Notes: generated by a model not told the origin, from the letters alone. Counted from the stretch's first letter, positions 25,330 to 39,011 are shown. The stretch is 64,000 nucleotides of DNA from Theocolax elegans (GCA_026168455.1 CM047430.1:67247044-67311043); one strand, 5' to 3'. A program made the numbers and translations.

Positions 25330-27930
25330 GAAATTATTCGCGCTCACACTATATGTTAATGTTTAGATTTTTTTCGATTTCTTACTGTTACTGCACTTTA
25401 AGTGGCTAAAATAAAATAAACATTTACATATTTCGAATATACTGTATTACGTTTATGGATATGCTTAACTCGTATTGTTTATCTTAAAGCAAACATTATA
25501 TTAGATTTTGCATTTGAAACGTAATAGTAAATTAAGATATTTATCGCTCAGATTGGACAATCTCGTTTATTTAAAAGACAGAAAATACGGTAATATTGTA
25601 TAAATTTACTGTAGTTGCAGAATAAAGTTATTCTTATACTTTACATTTTGCAACTTAAAATGCCAAGTATATATAGTGATTATTTAAAATAAAAGTGTTT
25701 TAATTTCTAAATAAATAATTTGTTAAACAAACCTATAAGAAATATCGTCGATTTAAGATAATTGCGCTCACTTAGCGCAACAACGTAATGATTAATAAGA
25801 TTGTTGTTAGCTACGGAAAATAATTTTAAAAGTATATCTCGATAATGTTCGAGCTAGTATTTCACGGAGAGTTAATTTTTTGTTACTGCGGTTAAAATTC
25901 GTCGAGTTTCGGATAAGCGATCATTGATCATGCAATGCAATCTTTCCCTCGACTTACGTAAAAGCGCAATCATTACGTCGTTCGGTATTTCACGTCTATA
26001 AACTATATACAAAGTCGAAACATTGTACAGTAGATAAAAAGTAAACGCGACACGCTTATCTAAATCAATAATTTAAACTTGATAACGTAATTTGTTCGCT
26101 GAACATAATACGCATAAATTCCTCTTTCAAAAAAGTAAGTACTATAAATATATATATATATATATTAAAAGGAAAAAGTTTGTTTCACACACAACACATG
26201 GAAATTCAAATTCTCCTGGAGAGTCGAGTTTTACAAGTTCTGTATGTTCTGTGTACATCATTAACCTTGTAATAGTAAATTAAAAATCTTGAATTTTAAC
26301 CAGCAATTCACATGCAACGAAAATAAAAACAAGGTTGTCCCTTGCCGTACAAGTTACGAAAGTACCGATTATAGGGCATCCCTTAAATTTCCCTCTCTCT
26401 TTCTCTCTTTGCACGGGCGTATTCTTTTCGTTCGTTGTTACGTATATACTCACACATTTACTAAACGGTCTACGCGTATACTAGTATAAAAATCGCGTGT
26501 GCGCCGATGTCGGACGAGACGGCACGACGAGAAGAGGACGAGATTAGCGGGATAGCTGTTTTACGCGAGCGCCCGAGATTCGAACGATACGTAGTTTGAA
26601 AAGGGCGTTGAACGCAAAAAATCCAGCAGAAGATCTGCGACGTTTCCACCGGGGGGAAACGAAATCATGGATGAAATGAAACCAGATTGCGTTGAATCCT
26701 TTGTTGATATAAATTTTCTAGGTTTTTTTTTTATATATATGTAATGCTTGGTTCGTATTACATGAATAAGTACGGTTTTCCAATTTAATGTATTGACTTA
26801 AATAATTATATTAAATACATGTGTACATGAATGGGAAAACATTTAGTTACTTGTATATTTATTTATTTATCTTTCTGTTTATTTATGAGAATAAATTATA
26901 GGTAATAAATATGAACCTATACAGAGACAAAATATTACCTGTATAAATGAACTTACATATATAGGTATGCATACAAACATCAGTGGTCTCAAAGTTAAAA
27001 TTTTTTTTTATTAATATTTTAATGTATCCGAGATTTCATTTATTATATTTATCTTAAAATATTTTGTGATATATTTATATTTATCTAATTTTTTTACACG
27101 TTCTTTGTTAGCGTTATATATAGTTACTTGTATCACACTGCTTTTATCTAATAGCTTTAATACAGATTTGTCTGTTAATAATAATACTTTTATTTCAGAA
27201 AATTTATTCACTAAAGTAATTTTATTTAAATATTTTTTTAGTTGAGTATATAAGAGCTAACTCCACGTGATTGAATTAGTAATGACAGTCACTACAATAA
27301 AGTTATTCTTCTTCATTACTTCTAGAATTTTTGTTTATTGTTTTTGTAATAATTGATTTTGTAGTAATAAGTTTTATTAAAAAAATATTTATACATTCTT
27401 TATTAATGAAATGACAGATTAACAAAATTAAAAAAATGGTTCATTTTATTATAAATATATGGATATTTAATTCGAATATATAAATTTTCAAACAATTTTA
27501 TTAGAGTTTCTAGGAATCTCTTGAATTTTGTCAGTTTCATTTCTTTACTAACGATTATCGTTATTTTTATAGTTATTTTAAGCATTTAGTTTTTTTTAAA
27601 TTATATAATCAATATATGAATGTTCCGTATACTGCGTATATTATTAATATATTTTTTTATAATTATAATTTTTTGGCTACATATAACCTATGTTTATAAT
27701 ATACTCTGCATAATTTGAATCGAGATCATCAATCTACATAGGCGTGCTATTGGTGAAACTCCAAGTGTACACTATAGAGATTTTATAATACGCATATATA
27801 TGAACGAGTATTGCTATTATATAGGCAATATCCTTATACGATACGAGCAATAACAGTACGTTACGATTTAGTTGTCGATTCGTCAAGTGAGAAAATTTAG
27901 CACTCATGCAAAACGAAAACAATATCTCTC
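25330..27930. other. Long AT-rich spacer
   Basis: No supported gene is present. A short GC-richer patch lies at 26,490-26,690. The part from 26,700 to 27,700 is extremely AT-rich. It holds two minus-strand Lys/Ile-rich frames (27,011-27,211 and 27,403-27,585) that I attribute to composition. Confidence 0.5.
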
Positions 27931-27986
27931 ATCTCCTTACAGTCCCGTGTGTAAGCGGTCACGACGACAACAAACCGTAGCGACAT

Positions 27987-27989
27987 AAA

Positions 27990-28020
<31 letters not shown>
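27987..28020. repeat. (GA)n microsatellite
   Basis: A GA run of about 34 bp sits at the left edge of a GC-richer island. Confidence 0.95.
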
Positions 28021-28029
<9 letters not shown>

Positions 28030-28059
28030 GAAGAAGGCAACGCACGCTGAAAAGTCTAG

Positions 28060-28400
28060 GTCGAACGGTGAGGGGTTCTCTCCAAGCTTTTTATCGGTCA
28101 TTAAATTTCGGCAGCACAAGTATAAAGTCGGGGCAGCGCGTTCAGGCATTTGTTCGAGTTTCGTATAGGCGCGCGCGCGCGCGCGCGACCGACCGAGAGA
28201 GCGAGCGAGAGACCGAGCGAGCGACGTCACCGTGTCATCGGGCCGCGGGCGCTTTACGAGGCAAGGCCGTGCATTATACGGCAATCGCGAGCAATCATCC
28301 AGCAAGTGACGTCGTAAATCCACGGGAGGTTCTCAACCTCGGCCATCGATCCGTCTCCGTCACGCTCCGAATCGTCGCTCGTTCAAGCTTCGCATCTTCG
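28060..28400. promoter_or_regulatory. Candidate regulatory island with CRE-type pair
   Basis: This GC-rich stretch has an alternating GC run (about 28,169-28,188) and GAGCGAGC units. Two CRE-type words face each other: GACGTCAC at 28,223-28,230 and GTGACGTC at 28,306-28,313. A TATAAAG at 28,121-28,127 precedes TCAGGC at 28,142, but the spacing is short for a TATA promoter, so I do not call a start site. Confidence 0.3.
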
Positions 28401-28579
28401 TTTATACATATCTATATGTATGTCTATCGTATATACATACTGCCCGAGTTTCCTCAGGCTTTCGATCTATTAAGCTCTTGTACTCGAAGGTCTTCCATTA
28501 TTCACCAATTATTTTTGACCACCTTCAACCATTACTTATATTATGCAACATATTTTTTCAAAGTTCATTTATCTTCCTA

Positions 28580-29270
28580 AGAACATTTAATACATTGTTA
28601 TTTTACAACTAAATAAGTAATAAATAAGTATTTATTGTACTGTAATAAAAATATACAAATTATTTCCCAAAATGGTAAAAGGTGAAAGGAAATCTTTTCA
28701 TTAGATTAAGATTAATAAAATTCAGTTTTTAAACTAGTTAACTTTAAATTAGTAACACTTATTATAAAGATTAATATTAGCCTAGCTTACAGGTTCATTT
28801 ACTTGGTTAAAGTATAATTTAATTTAAAATATAAAATAATTAATACTACCATAATAGTGGAAAGTTATAAGTTGTAAAATGTACTACACAGGTAACGCAA
28901 TCGTTCATGTTAAAAACCGATTTTTCTTTCTTTTTTTTTTCATCACATCTGGAATTGCAAGTATCTTGACAGTACTAATATATATAAGAATATTTAAGAT
29001 ATCGATCCATATGATTATTGCAAAAATTCATGTAGGTCGAATCGCGAAATAATTATGAAACCAATCAATTAATATAACCAGCTATATTAATTAAATATAT
29101 AATTATGAAATTTTCACTGCTTGAACAGGCGTTATATCGACTAGACAAATATATAGATATATGCTTAAGAATATAATTGCGTTAATATATAATAAAAATG
29201 GACTAAAACATTTTTTAAATAACAATAACGCAGCGGGTTATAATACGAAAACGCGGTATACTATAACCAA
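28580..29270. other. AT-rich spacer with a 10-bp-arm hairpin
   Basis: No gene is seen. The inverted repeat AATTAATATA / TATATTAATT (29,067-29,076 and 29,083-29,092) has a 6-nt loop and puts ATTA homeodomain cores in both arms. Confidence 0.5.
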
Positions 29271-30400
29271 GATCCCCGAGCTGCGAATAAACGGCGTCAT
29301 TTTATCGTTTCTCTCTTGCATCTTCATTCGGACAGGCACTGAAAATAGCGATGAAATCAAAAAGTAATATCGAAGAAGAAGAAAGTAAGAGTGGGAGGTT
29401 TCGATGCATCACAAAAGGACGTTTTCGCGTGTCGGATCTGTGCGTCGCGCTCGATATCTCGCGCGCACATTTCGGAGTTCGAGCAAATACGCCCATGTGG
29501 ATATATACGAAAGGCGCGCGGGTATATAACGCGTGTACAATCGTCCCTAGGTCGTTCACTTCTTCGCTGCAAGATATTTTTGTCTCTTAATTCTTCCTCG
29601 CTTGGCGTGCGAGTCCGTACGTTTCTTTTTTTCTTCGTCCAGCCAGCGTCAAATTTTTTTTATTGCTCCTTTTTGATCTTACAAATCATTTATGGTACTA
29701 CGCATCAAGTTTGATATTACAGTTATCATGGATTTTTGATTTTTATGGCGTGCGAGTGTGCGTTAAGTAACAAAATTACGATCTATAAAATTGAGAGGAA
29801 TTATATGCGTATGTAGTTTTATTTGTATTTTATTAAGTTTGTGAATCTATGTTTGGGATGTTAATCTATACGCGCAGCTTTTTAATAAAATTTTTGATGA
29901 TTCACAATCTTACTTCAAATTATCGCTTTGCCAATTAATAAAAGGCATTTTCTATTCACTTAACTAATTGCGTGGAATAATAATTTTATTATACGGCATA
30001 AAAATTATTAAAAATTTTCATTTTTTAAGTATTGTTTATATAAGCATACGAGCATTACAAACTTTTTTTTTAATGAGCTAGTCATAAAGCAAATCAAACC
30101 ATAATTTATTAAATATATCGTAGATATATTTTATTTATTTAATTCATATTAGATACGCTCGAAGTAATATTTATCTTTTACCAGATCTGAGGAGCACTAA
30201 AATGAGTAAAAGTTCTTGAAACCTGAACTTACATCTCTCGAATTTCCTGATACTCAGGAAAGTGACGAGACGCAAATGCATTATAAAAAAAATATGTATA
30301 TATATATACACTTAAAAAAAAGGTTGACTTTACTACTTCAACAAAACCCTGAAGTTAAACAAAATTAACTTCTTACCGAAAGAAGTGAAGAAGGATCGAA
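29270..30400. other. Non-coding; short GC-richer patch then AT-rich
   Basis: The patch at 29,270-29,620 is GC-richer. The rest is AT-rich with a TTTATGGC word at 29,742-29,749 and a small palindrome TTTCCTGA-TAC-TCAGGAAA at 30,243-30,261. No gene is supported. Confidence 0.45.
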
Positions 30401-30409
30401 AAAAAAAAA

Positions 30410-30830
30410 ATTAAAATGGCCATGAAGGATAAAGGCGCGTTCAAAGTGCATTACTAGGATGCGTTGTTCGAGGCCACTGCGGCGACGCATCTCTTCAAAC
30501 CCGTCTGCCTGCGAAGCCTTCGGTCGAGCAAGCTCGTGTCGTCCCGGGCTGCGTAAATGGCCCACGTCAAGGCCACACAGCGGAGTAGCCAACCCTTCCT
30601 AACCGATCTTTTTTACCGCCTGTCACCCTAGCTTCGAAATCCAAACGAGAGTGAGAGAGAAGATAAGTTTCGCGGTGAATACCTACTACGCGGTAGGCCG
30701 AAGAAAAGTCCTTTGTAGAAAAAAATAAGTATGCGCCTTCGGGATTCCTCGACGCCGGTGGTGCAAATGTATTCTGGCATTGCGCAACCTTTGATTTCCA
30801 ATACAATTGGTGTAAGTAAGAGTTTTCAAA
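30410..30830. promoter_or_regulatory. Candidate regulatory island
   Basis: This is a GC-richer, low-repeat stretch flanked by AT-rich DNA. It contains TCAAGGCCA (30,567-30,575), which matches the FTZ-F1/ERR consensus, and GCGTAAATGGCC (30,551-30,562) immediately beside it. Minus-strand frames here show no domain I recognise. Function is inference. Confidence 0.3.
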
Positions 30831-32980
30831 ATTAGCACCGTCTTGATCATTGTGGTGCTTTCTTAATTTTTGTTTATCCTACATTTTCATGTAATTTTTA
30901 ATTATTATTTCTTAATTAAAGAATGTTTGTTACAGTGTTCGATGTAGACATATTGATATTATTGTTATAAATTATTTGGTGCTCATATTTTTGAAAACAT
31001 GACATTATAAATATGTTTGACAAAGTGATACAGTTAAAATTCTTGATAATTTGCATACGAACGTACTGGTAGATCTCCTGAATTAGTACAGAGCACTTAA
31101 TTTTTATCATAATATTTCGTTGGGAAGTATAGTTGTTTGGGTTTTACAGTTACTGCTCGTGAATAAAGCGTGGATAAGAGCGGTCCGGAAACTATAGTCA
31201 TCCGAGTATAAACAAGATTATTGGAGGTCCTTTAAGCGTCTTAAATTTCACGGCGTTGAATATATCGATATTTATCAAGTTTACGGACATCCCGTTTTCA
31301 CGAATCATATACCCGACCAAGTGGCGTAATAAAATTTGCATCGAAGGAGGACATACCGTATGCGCGAGTGTAAAATAACAAAAAAAAAAAAAAAAAGTGG
31401 AGAAAGGAATAGAGTGCGGCCGGAAAAGTTTCGGTTTAGCAAACAGACGAAAATAAATGAACGGTTATAGAAATAAACAAACAATGGGAGCAAGCACGTG
31501 AGAAATCCCGTAAAGGCATATAATCAAAGAAGAAAACCGCGCTCGCGCGGAAATTTTTAAAGTTCCTCCCTCCCCGAGAGTAGATTGTGCGCGAGAGTCG
31601 CGCCCCCTTTTCCTTCCCATGCAAAATAACTTAACCGCCAAGATAATGAACGATAATCATTGCATGTGGACGGAGCGTACGAAACCGATAATTTCGAGAT
31701 GCAAACCGCCAGGTTGCATTGGTTTATGTCTCTTATCCTCTCTCTCTCTCTCTTTCTCTCTCCCGGTGAAAAGTGGCAGCGCCGGCGCGGCGATGCGATA
31801 AAGAAGGCAGTAGTACCCAGCCCCGCCTTAAATCCCATGGCGCGCGATGCCGGTATGCGTAAAGTGGATTTACCGTGTACACACATTGCCTAGAGCCAAA
31901 CACATATTTTCCCGACATTATGAATGCCGTCGAGTCGAGGTGACTGGCTCTGCATATGCGTCCTGGTAAACCCGCGAGCTGTGTTCTGGGTCTCTCTCCC
32001 TCCCTCTCTCTCTCTCTCTCTCCCTCCTCTGCCTTCTTCTTTCCCCCCTGCATACACGTATATGTAACCTTTTTTCAGTCCTCCTTTCAAATGCGAGTCC
32101 GACGACTATTTTTCTTCTTCTACTTCTTCTTCCTTGGTAACGTACGCGTTTTGCGAGATTTATCTCTACGCGCCTATAGTTTACATTTTCTCTTACCTAC
32201 ATATATCCGTGCATATAATATGCATATACGATCGTGTACTCCTCTCTCGCCCGTGCGTAACGTTTTATTTCGTTGCGCGCAAAACGAGTAGCTCGATCGC
32301 CCCAAAAATTTGTTCATTTAACGAGCTGGTTAATTTTTTTTACGAGGTTAACGCGCACTCGAGTTACATTATACACAGGATGTTACGAAATTTTGAGTTA
32401 ATTTTTAACGATACACGCGCATTGTGAGGAATGCTATTTTTTTTTTCTTTTCTTTTCTATCTGATACGGTACATAGTTAAACGTTTAACAGGTTAGACTA
32501 AGTATTTGTGAAATGAATTACGACGACTTTTATAATTACTCTTGAGAAAGACCAATTTAGAGTTTGTTGATTATTCTTTGCAATTTTTCGTTTAACGTTC
32601 AGAAATATAGATTTTTGTTTGACTATTGCATGAGCTAATCGTTACACGCGTTCACGTTTTAAAACTACGTGTTTTTGCACAAAGATAATTTACACTCAAA
32701 AACGGCTTGCGATTCTTTTCCACGTTTCATTTAAATTAACGTAATGCATAATTAACGCAATTTCGGAGCAGTTGTAATGCGCCTTTCAGTTATAAATTTA
32801 ATTAAATATTACGTAACACGAGGAAAGAGTAAATTGAATTGAATAGTTATAATGGTAAAGTTGGTAAGGTTTATAATAAAATAATATAATATATCCAATT
32901 AAAATTGTACCTATATATACATGTATATTTACATTTAAATTACGTTAAAAAAAAAAAAAATTATATAATTAACCGTGCAA
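30830..32980. other. Non-coding; AT-rich, then GC-richer, then AT-rich
   Basis: A 17-A homopolymer lies near 31,380. CT runs occur at about 31,738-31,762 and 31,990-32,025. The stretch at 31,540-32,350 is GC-richer. No gene is supported. Confidence 0.45.
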
Positions 32981-32984
32981 TAAC

Positions 32985-33540
32985 CCAATCGATAACCACA
33001 CAATGTGCCACTTGCGGGGTTGAACCGTGTCGAAGCCGCCAGTTGCCGAGGTGCAAACACGTTGCGCGAGGCTAAACCTCGAAGAAACGAGCGCATCCCA
33101 TGAAATTGGCATAGCCTAAGCTCTAAAAAATACATAGAGAGTTTCGTTTTGACGCGCGCAGATTTTCCCGGGCCCAACCACCCTAGCGAGACTCGTTGGA
33201 ACTATAGGCACCTCCGACGGTATATACCGGTGAGCCGTTGCGCGCGCGTTCCATGGGTCGGGGGTACACGGGTGCAAGGGAGGCACACGCGGACTTTTCG
33301 CCAATCACCCGAGGTCAACTTGGGTTCGGTCGGTGCGGCAGGAGGGTTTTCGCCCAGTCGCACTCGGCTAACTCGCCACCTTTTTGGGGGGGAAGGGTTC
33401 GGCTACCCCTCGGCAGATGACGCCACCGCTACGTGCCCGCTTCTACGATCCGAGGGATGCTCTACGCGCTATCTTCTTTTATCGCACGACTCGGCAATGC
33501 ATTTTTTAACCCAGAGATCTCGAGCACGATGATTTATTTA
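32985..33540. promoter_or_regulatory. Sharp GC-rich island in AT-rich surroundings, candidate regulatory element
   Basis: About 550 bp is nearly free of microsatellites and clearly GC-richer than both flanks, with sharp edges. The longest frame on it (33,149-33,532) is not low-complexity, but it does not begin with ATG and has no domain I recognise, so I do not call a gene. A conserved enhancer or boundary is the simplest reading. Confidence 0.3.
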
Positions 33541-33544
33541 GTTT

Positions 33545-35490
33545 TATCGTTAATACTTTTGTACACGACATTGTTTTTATCCGTCGATTTTCGGTAGGAG
33601 CTTTCGTACGATTGAATTTACCTGGGTGGAGTTATTTCCCTGCATGACTTTTTGTATATCGATTTAAATAGATTTAGAATTTCGAATTTCGAATTTCGAT
33701 ATTGTATATAGTGTGCGTCTTTGTAATTCTATATTGTTAAGGGAAAGTATCGTGGGGTGCAGTTCCTGCTGTTGACGTCAGTCGTCGAGTGTATTTTTGA
33801 CAAACTTTCGAGTAGCGGCAACCAGCGTACTTGGAGGGATTATTGATTTCAGAGGAAAAGCTTGGTTTCCTCTAGCTTTAGCTTTTCTCAGGCCGATAAG
33901 TCTTTTCTGCGTGAAAATTTATACGTATATGCACACACGTACTTCTTCGAAAACTTATAATACATTTCAGCTTCATTAATCAATCTTTTAAATAGACAAA
34001 AATTAATATCCTTCAAATTCGTATTTTCTGTTGCATTCGAATCGCTCGTAATATTTGTTGTTGTGTATTAGTAATACAAAATTATAAATAGGTAATGTTA
34101 ATATGTTTTAATATGTTACTTCGGAGATCAACAGCTAGCTGTAAAGAGAAAACATATTTATTATAATGTAATATGTATAATTAATAAGGATAATAAAAAA
34201 TATGTTGAAACGTTCTAATATTCGATAGATTGCGGAAACCGCGTAAAGTTACAAAGTATATCTACGTGTCTTGATAAATTACAGTTACTATTTATGAATT
34301 ATCTAACTTCACCATAAGTGTAATCTACCTTTCGTATATTTTATAGAGGCACTTATTAAAGGAAAATATGATAAGCCAAAGTGCTTTCTCACTTGGTAAA
34401 TGCTGTCAACTTCATTCGTTAATATTATTTAAACAAAAAAAGGAACAACAACAACGACCTCTTCCGCATTCTTTATGCTTGTAAAAGGATTATTTATATT
34501 TATAGTGTTATAAATTAAAGAAATCAGCATTATAAATAAATTAGACCGTTATTTCGAATACAGAAAATTATTCGACGTAAATATGCATGTTGTATTAGAA
34601 AAAAGATTCGAATAAAACATTTTTACGAGAAGTGTATAATTTAATTCAGTTGCGATAAAAAGACAAATTGGTCTTGAAATTAAAATAATAACAAATTTCG
34701 TATAAACTGCTTTATACGTCTAATATTTTCATTTTTTACACTTTTATACTTACATAAGTATATTAAGATTCGTAAGACTAAATATTACATTTGAATAAGC
34801 ATTATACATATATCAATATAAAACGTTTAGTAAACATGGCCTAATTGGTAATACTATAATTTATTACTAAATACAGTTTCTCATCAAGTGAAAACATATT
34901 TTTTAATCTCAATTTCTTTTTAGTATAACTTCAATCTACGAGAGTTAGGGGACATATTTGGAGTATATTATTTTTAATATCGCTAACGTGTGTTTCATTT
35001 GCAGAAATCTAATATTAGCTCGTCTTTCTAAAACGAGGATGTAATTTAATTTATTTCTTACGTATAAATATATTGAACTAGAAATATCGATATTAAACGG
35101 AGAGTACACATTTGTTTTTTTATAAAATAAATTCACTTCGTCAATTTTATTTTTGTTATTTGTTAATAATTTATTTATAAATCCTTAAGACATTTAGCGT
35201 AGAATTTTTAGTTTCGTATATGTCACCTTGCACTGATTTTATAATGCTAAATTGATTTAATTTTAGTTAGTTATGTAGTTTGAGATACACGATTAATAAA
35301 TTAATTAGATTGACGAAGCTGCATTTTTAAAAGTAGGAAATACGCATTTACAACAATAATTGTTTGGTTTCATTGAATCGTTTACATTGCAATAATTCAT
35401 AGCGTATCGCAGAAATATCAAGAGTCTGAAAGATTTGTAGAAGGTGAAATGCAAGGTGAAATAGACAAGCGATTTCTAATCCCAAAAGAA
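33545..35490. other. AT-rich spacer
   Basis: A perfect CRE TGACGTCA lies at 33,773-33,780 and a triplicated AATTTCG unit at about 33,677-33,699. From 33,960 it is very AT-rich with no gene. Confidence 0.5.
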
Positions 35491-35599
35491 AAATAAATTG
35501 GATCTCGGTTCGAAGGTCTACCACAATTCGCGGCAAAATTCCAAAAAGGTAGGTATAGGTAACGTAGAGTAGATTGACGCGTGTGCACGCGTTCGTTCG

Positions 35600-35639
35600 G
35601 TCTCTCTCTCTCTCTCTCTCTTTCTCTCTTTCTCTCTCT
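35600..35639. repeat. (CT)n microsatellite
   Basis: CT runs are interrupted twice by TTT. They sit within a GC-richer stretch at 35,500-36,060 that also has a (CA)n patch near 35,905-35,932. Confidence 0.9.
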
Positions 35640-36079
35640 GTTTGGCCGCGGCGCGCGGCATTTTATGTTTTGATGGCGCAATAAACCGGCGTAAAGCAGC
35701 AGTAAAACGCATCGAGTCACAAGTCCGCTCAGCTGATGTCGTTAAGTGGCCCGTCGTTGGTAGAACTGTTGCCGGTACGGGTGAAACCCCCATCGTGTGA
35801 CAGCCTCGTCACGTGTCTCTCTCCCTGACCGCCAAGCGCAAAAACACGATCAGCCAGGATATGCGCGATTTACCGCGGTTTTGTAGGCCCGTTCTTCCTC
35901 TGTCACACACACACACACACACGCACACACACGCTCTTCCTTATCTCGGGTACTCATCTGTACGGCTTACGCTTTCTGTCATATACACGGACACCTCCTC
36001 CTCTAGGCTATTCTCTCTCCCCCTCTCTTTTTTTACCATCTTCTTGCTTAATTGGACTCGGTGTATGATTTATCGCTAA

Positions 36080-36438
36080 CCACACCTATCATCCTGTTTT
36101 TTTTACCTTTATCGTGCACGCACATGTAACACACGCACATACATGGATGTTACAGTTTTTATTTACTTAACGACGATAAAATCGTTTATCGATCGTATCA
36201 ACCGTATTTGTTTGTTTGCCAGTTACACACTTTGTTTTTATGCACACGGGGAATTAAAGTTTAAATAATTTGATTTTATATTTTGTATCGATTGGTGCGA
36301 TAACTGCGTAATAAAATAAAACAGTTTTACGAGTTCAATCGGATCAAGTTTAATTTTATGTTTCGATTATTATATTATTTATTTTATAATTATCATTATT
36401 ATTATTGTAATTATTATCATTATCGATATTATCATCAA

Positions 36439-36472
<34 letters not shown>

Positions 36473-36580
36473 TGATGTTTTAATAAGTTTATTATTTGTG
36501 TCGTTTACGTTATTTTGTTTTAGTTTTTATTTTTATTTTATCCTTTTTAGCACATATCGAGCCAAAGATTGGAATAAAGA
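36080..36580. other. AT-rich spacer with (ATT)n microsatellite
   Basis: The triplet run occupies about 36,440-36,472, with looser ATT/ATC repeats before it. No gene is seen. Confidence 0.7.
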
Positions 36581-36589
36581 TAACCGTTA

Positions 36590-36969
36590 TACCGAAGACA
36601 AAGGACTAAAAAGGAGGAAGAGCTCGTAGCTAAGTCGGGGGTAAATTCGAGCAAGGTATAAAATTTAAATATCCCTTATCGTAGCGTACAGCCTCGGCCT
36701 CGCTCTCTCTCTTTCTCTGTCTCTGTCTCGATGTTATGTATAATGTAAGAAGGGGGTGCGATATTTTAGAAAACGATATGGCCCACCCCGCGAATAAGAC
36801 ATTGATCAGCTCGCGCATTCACGGATATTGACTCAACAGAGCCCTTGGATGCCGAGCGGGTGTCAAATATTTGCATTTGTCAGAAAGAAGCATGGCTGAG
36901 TATAAAGATCTTCTAGCCGAGAGAAATGGGTGAGGCGACAGATAGACAGTGTGTGTGTGTGAGAGAGGG

Positions 36970-37007
<38 letters not shown>

Positions 37008-37469
37008 TAAAGCAGCTCCGGAAAGTCGCCAAGTGGACAAAATTTGCTCGCCAGCTATTTTTTGCAGATCTCTTCGTTTCTTCCTTCTGGTCGAAGCTCT
37101 ATCGGTAAGGCAGGCAAGTGGTTACGGGCCGATCCGGTCAGACGCTATCTCCCGCCACAATTCTGCGCTACCTTTATTTCAAATCCGGACGATCACTAGG
37201 TAGGTGTAGTGTTAAGCCTTTCTTTTACCTTGATATTGCGCGTAAAGAAAAAAAGGGAAATACGTATCGTCCAGGCTCAGCTTGAGAGTGTACATCTACA
37301 GCGCCGGGTATGCGAAAAACGCAGGTAAACCTTCGTAGAACGAATGAAAATAAAAGAAAATGTAAACGTATTCCGAGATTCTGAGCGACATGGCAAATCA
37401 TGCTGAAAAAAAGGAGAAGCAGCAGAAGAAGACGACCAGGGCAGAGAAAGAGAAAGACGGAGAGGGCGT

Positions 37470-37500
<31 letters not shown>

Positions 37501-38200
37501 AGTGTACAGCAAAGTCAGATTGTAGTAATCCTCTCGTAGATGGCGCGCCAGGTGTCTTTTGAGAACGCAGGACGTCTCGTCCCTGGGTTACACCGATAGC
37601 CGAACTATTTCAGGGACCACCGCCCATTTCTCTCTCGCATTCTCTTTCTCCCTCCCCCTCCCCCCCTCTCTCTCTTTCGCTCTCCCTTTCTCTCTCTCTC
37701 TCTCGCGCTCTCGCTTTTCGTCTTTCTCTCGACGTTGAGGGCAGGTACGTTTTGCCGCGTCAGGCGAATTTCAAAGTTTTTTTCAGGCTAGGAAAACCCG
37801 ACGCTTCGTTCTTTTTTTCTTTCCCTTCCCCTCCTTACCCTTATATCTCTCCCGGTGGAGCTCTGCATCTACTTTCCGCCCATTCTACGTGTACGTGTAG
37901 GTCGGGGGAGGCACTCGCTTTGTTAGCGCAGCCGCAATTTACACCCTGTCGAGCGTCAGTCCCACGCACACACACACACACACCCACGCATATACGCACA
38001 CGCGTGTACCTTAAATCCGATGTATACACACACGCGCTCGACCGTCCACGTATACGTATGCGTCTGCGCGCGAACGTACAAGCTTTTACCGATCGCTCGC
38101 GAGAGTGCACACACACACACACACACACACACATGTACCGGGAATTATCGACTTTCAGCTGGAGGAATCTTAAAAATCATTAGGTCGATTTTGTACATCA
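36590..38200. other. GC-richer non-coding stretch dense in microsatellites
   Basis: It holds a (GA)n run at 36,972-37,003, GA-rich sequence at 37,470-37,502, CT-rich sequence at 37,620-37,710, and CA runs at 37,966-37,983 and 38,107-38,132. The frames translate these repeats. No gene is supported. Confidence 0.55.
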
Positions 38201-38860
38201 TCCTTGTTACTAACTTCATTTATATTTTTCTCTTTTCGTTTATCAACTGGTTTTCTTACAATCGATTATAATACATTTTTAGGAAAAGTCATTTCATTTT
38301 TTGTTGAATGAAGGTATCGTATAGTAAATGATTAATTACAGCAAGAAAATAAATTATTAATTTTTATGTGAAAATTGACGGAAACGCGATAAATATATAT
38401 ACAAATTGATTAATTTGCAGAAGTTACGTAATTATTATTAGGGTTACAAAACAGTACTAAGTAATTTATTATAGTGCAACGTTGAAAAAAAATTAATTGT
38501 TAATGTTTAACGGTCCCTAATAAATAAAAACATAACGTTATAGTTTGACTTAAGAAACGAAAAATAAATGTGACTTGTGAAATAAATTTCAATAAATCTA
38601 AATGTATGATATACTAATAACGTGTTTATATATAAAAGAATTTTATGTACAAAATTAGAGTATACTATAATCTTTATAGGATGAGAAGTGAATTGATGAA
38701 CAATATATTAATTTATCGATATTAAAAATATAATATTAATCAGTGTTTATTATTATCGGGTATAAAATACACATATCTTGTACAAGAACAAGATAAATAA
38801 ATGGATCCTGCAGATAGTACAAATGAATAATTATTAGATAATTGATAAGCAAAAGAAATT
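38201..38860. other. AT-rich spacer, nothing recognisable
   Basis: No gene or named element is seen. Confidence 0.4.
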
Positions 38861-39007
38861 TGTACACGGTAGGTCGCCATTAGGTGGAGAGAAAAAAAAT
38901 GCTGACTCTCTTCTCGGGGGGGTCGGGCTTTTAAAAATACATCTCTCGCACGATACTCGACACGTAAGTCACCTGCCAGAGCAACCATCTCCTACTCTCC
39001 CTCTCTT

Positions 39008-39011
<4 letters not shown>

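Noticed and set aside
28121..28150. TATA promoter at 28,121
   Set aside because: The distance from TATAAAG to the initiator-like TCAGGC is about 23 bp, shorter than usual, and nothing downstream looks like a gene.
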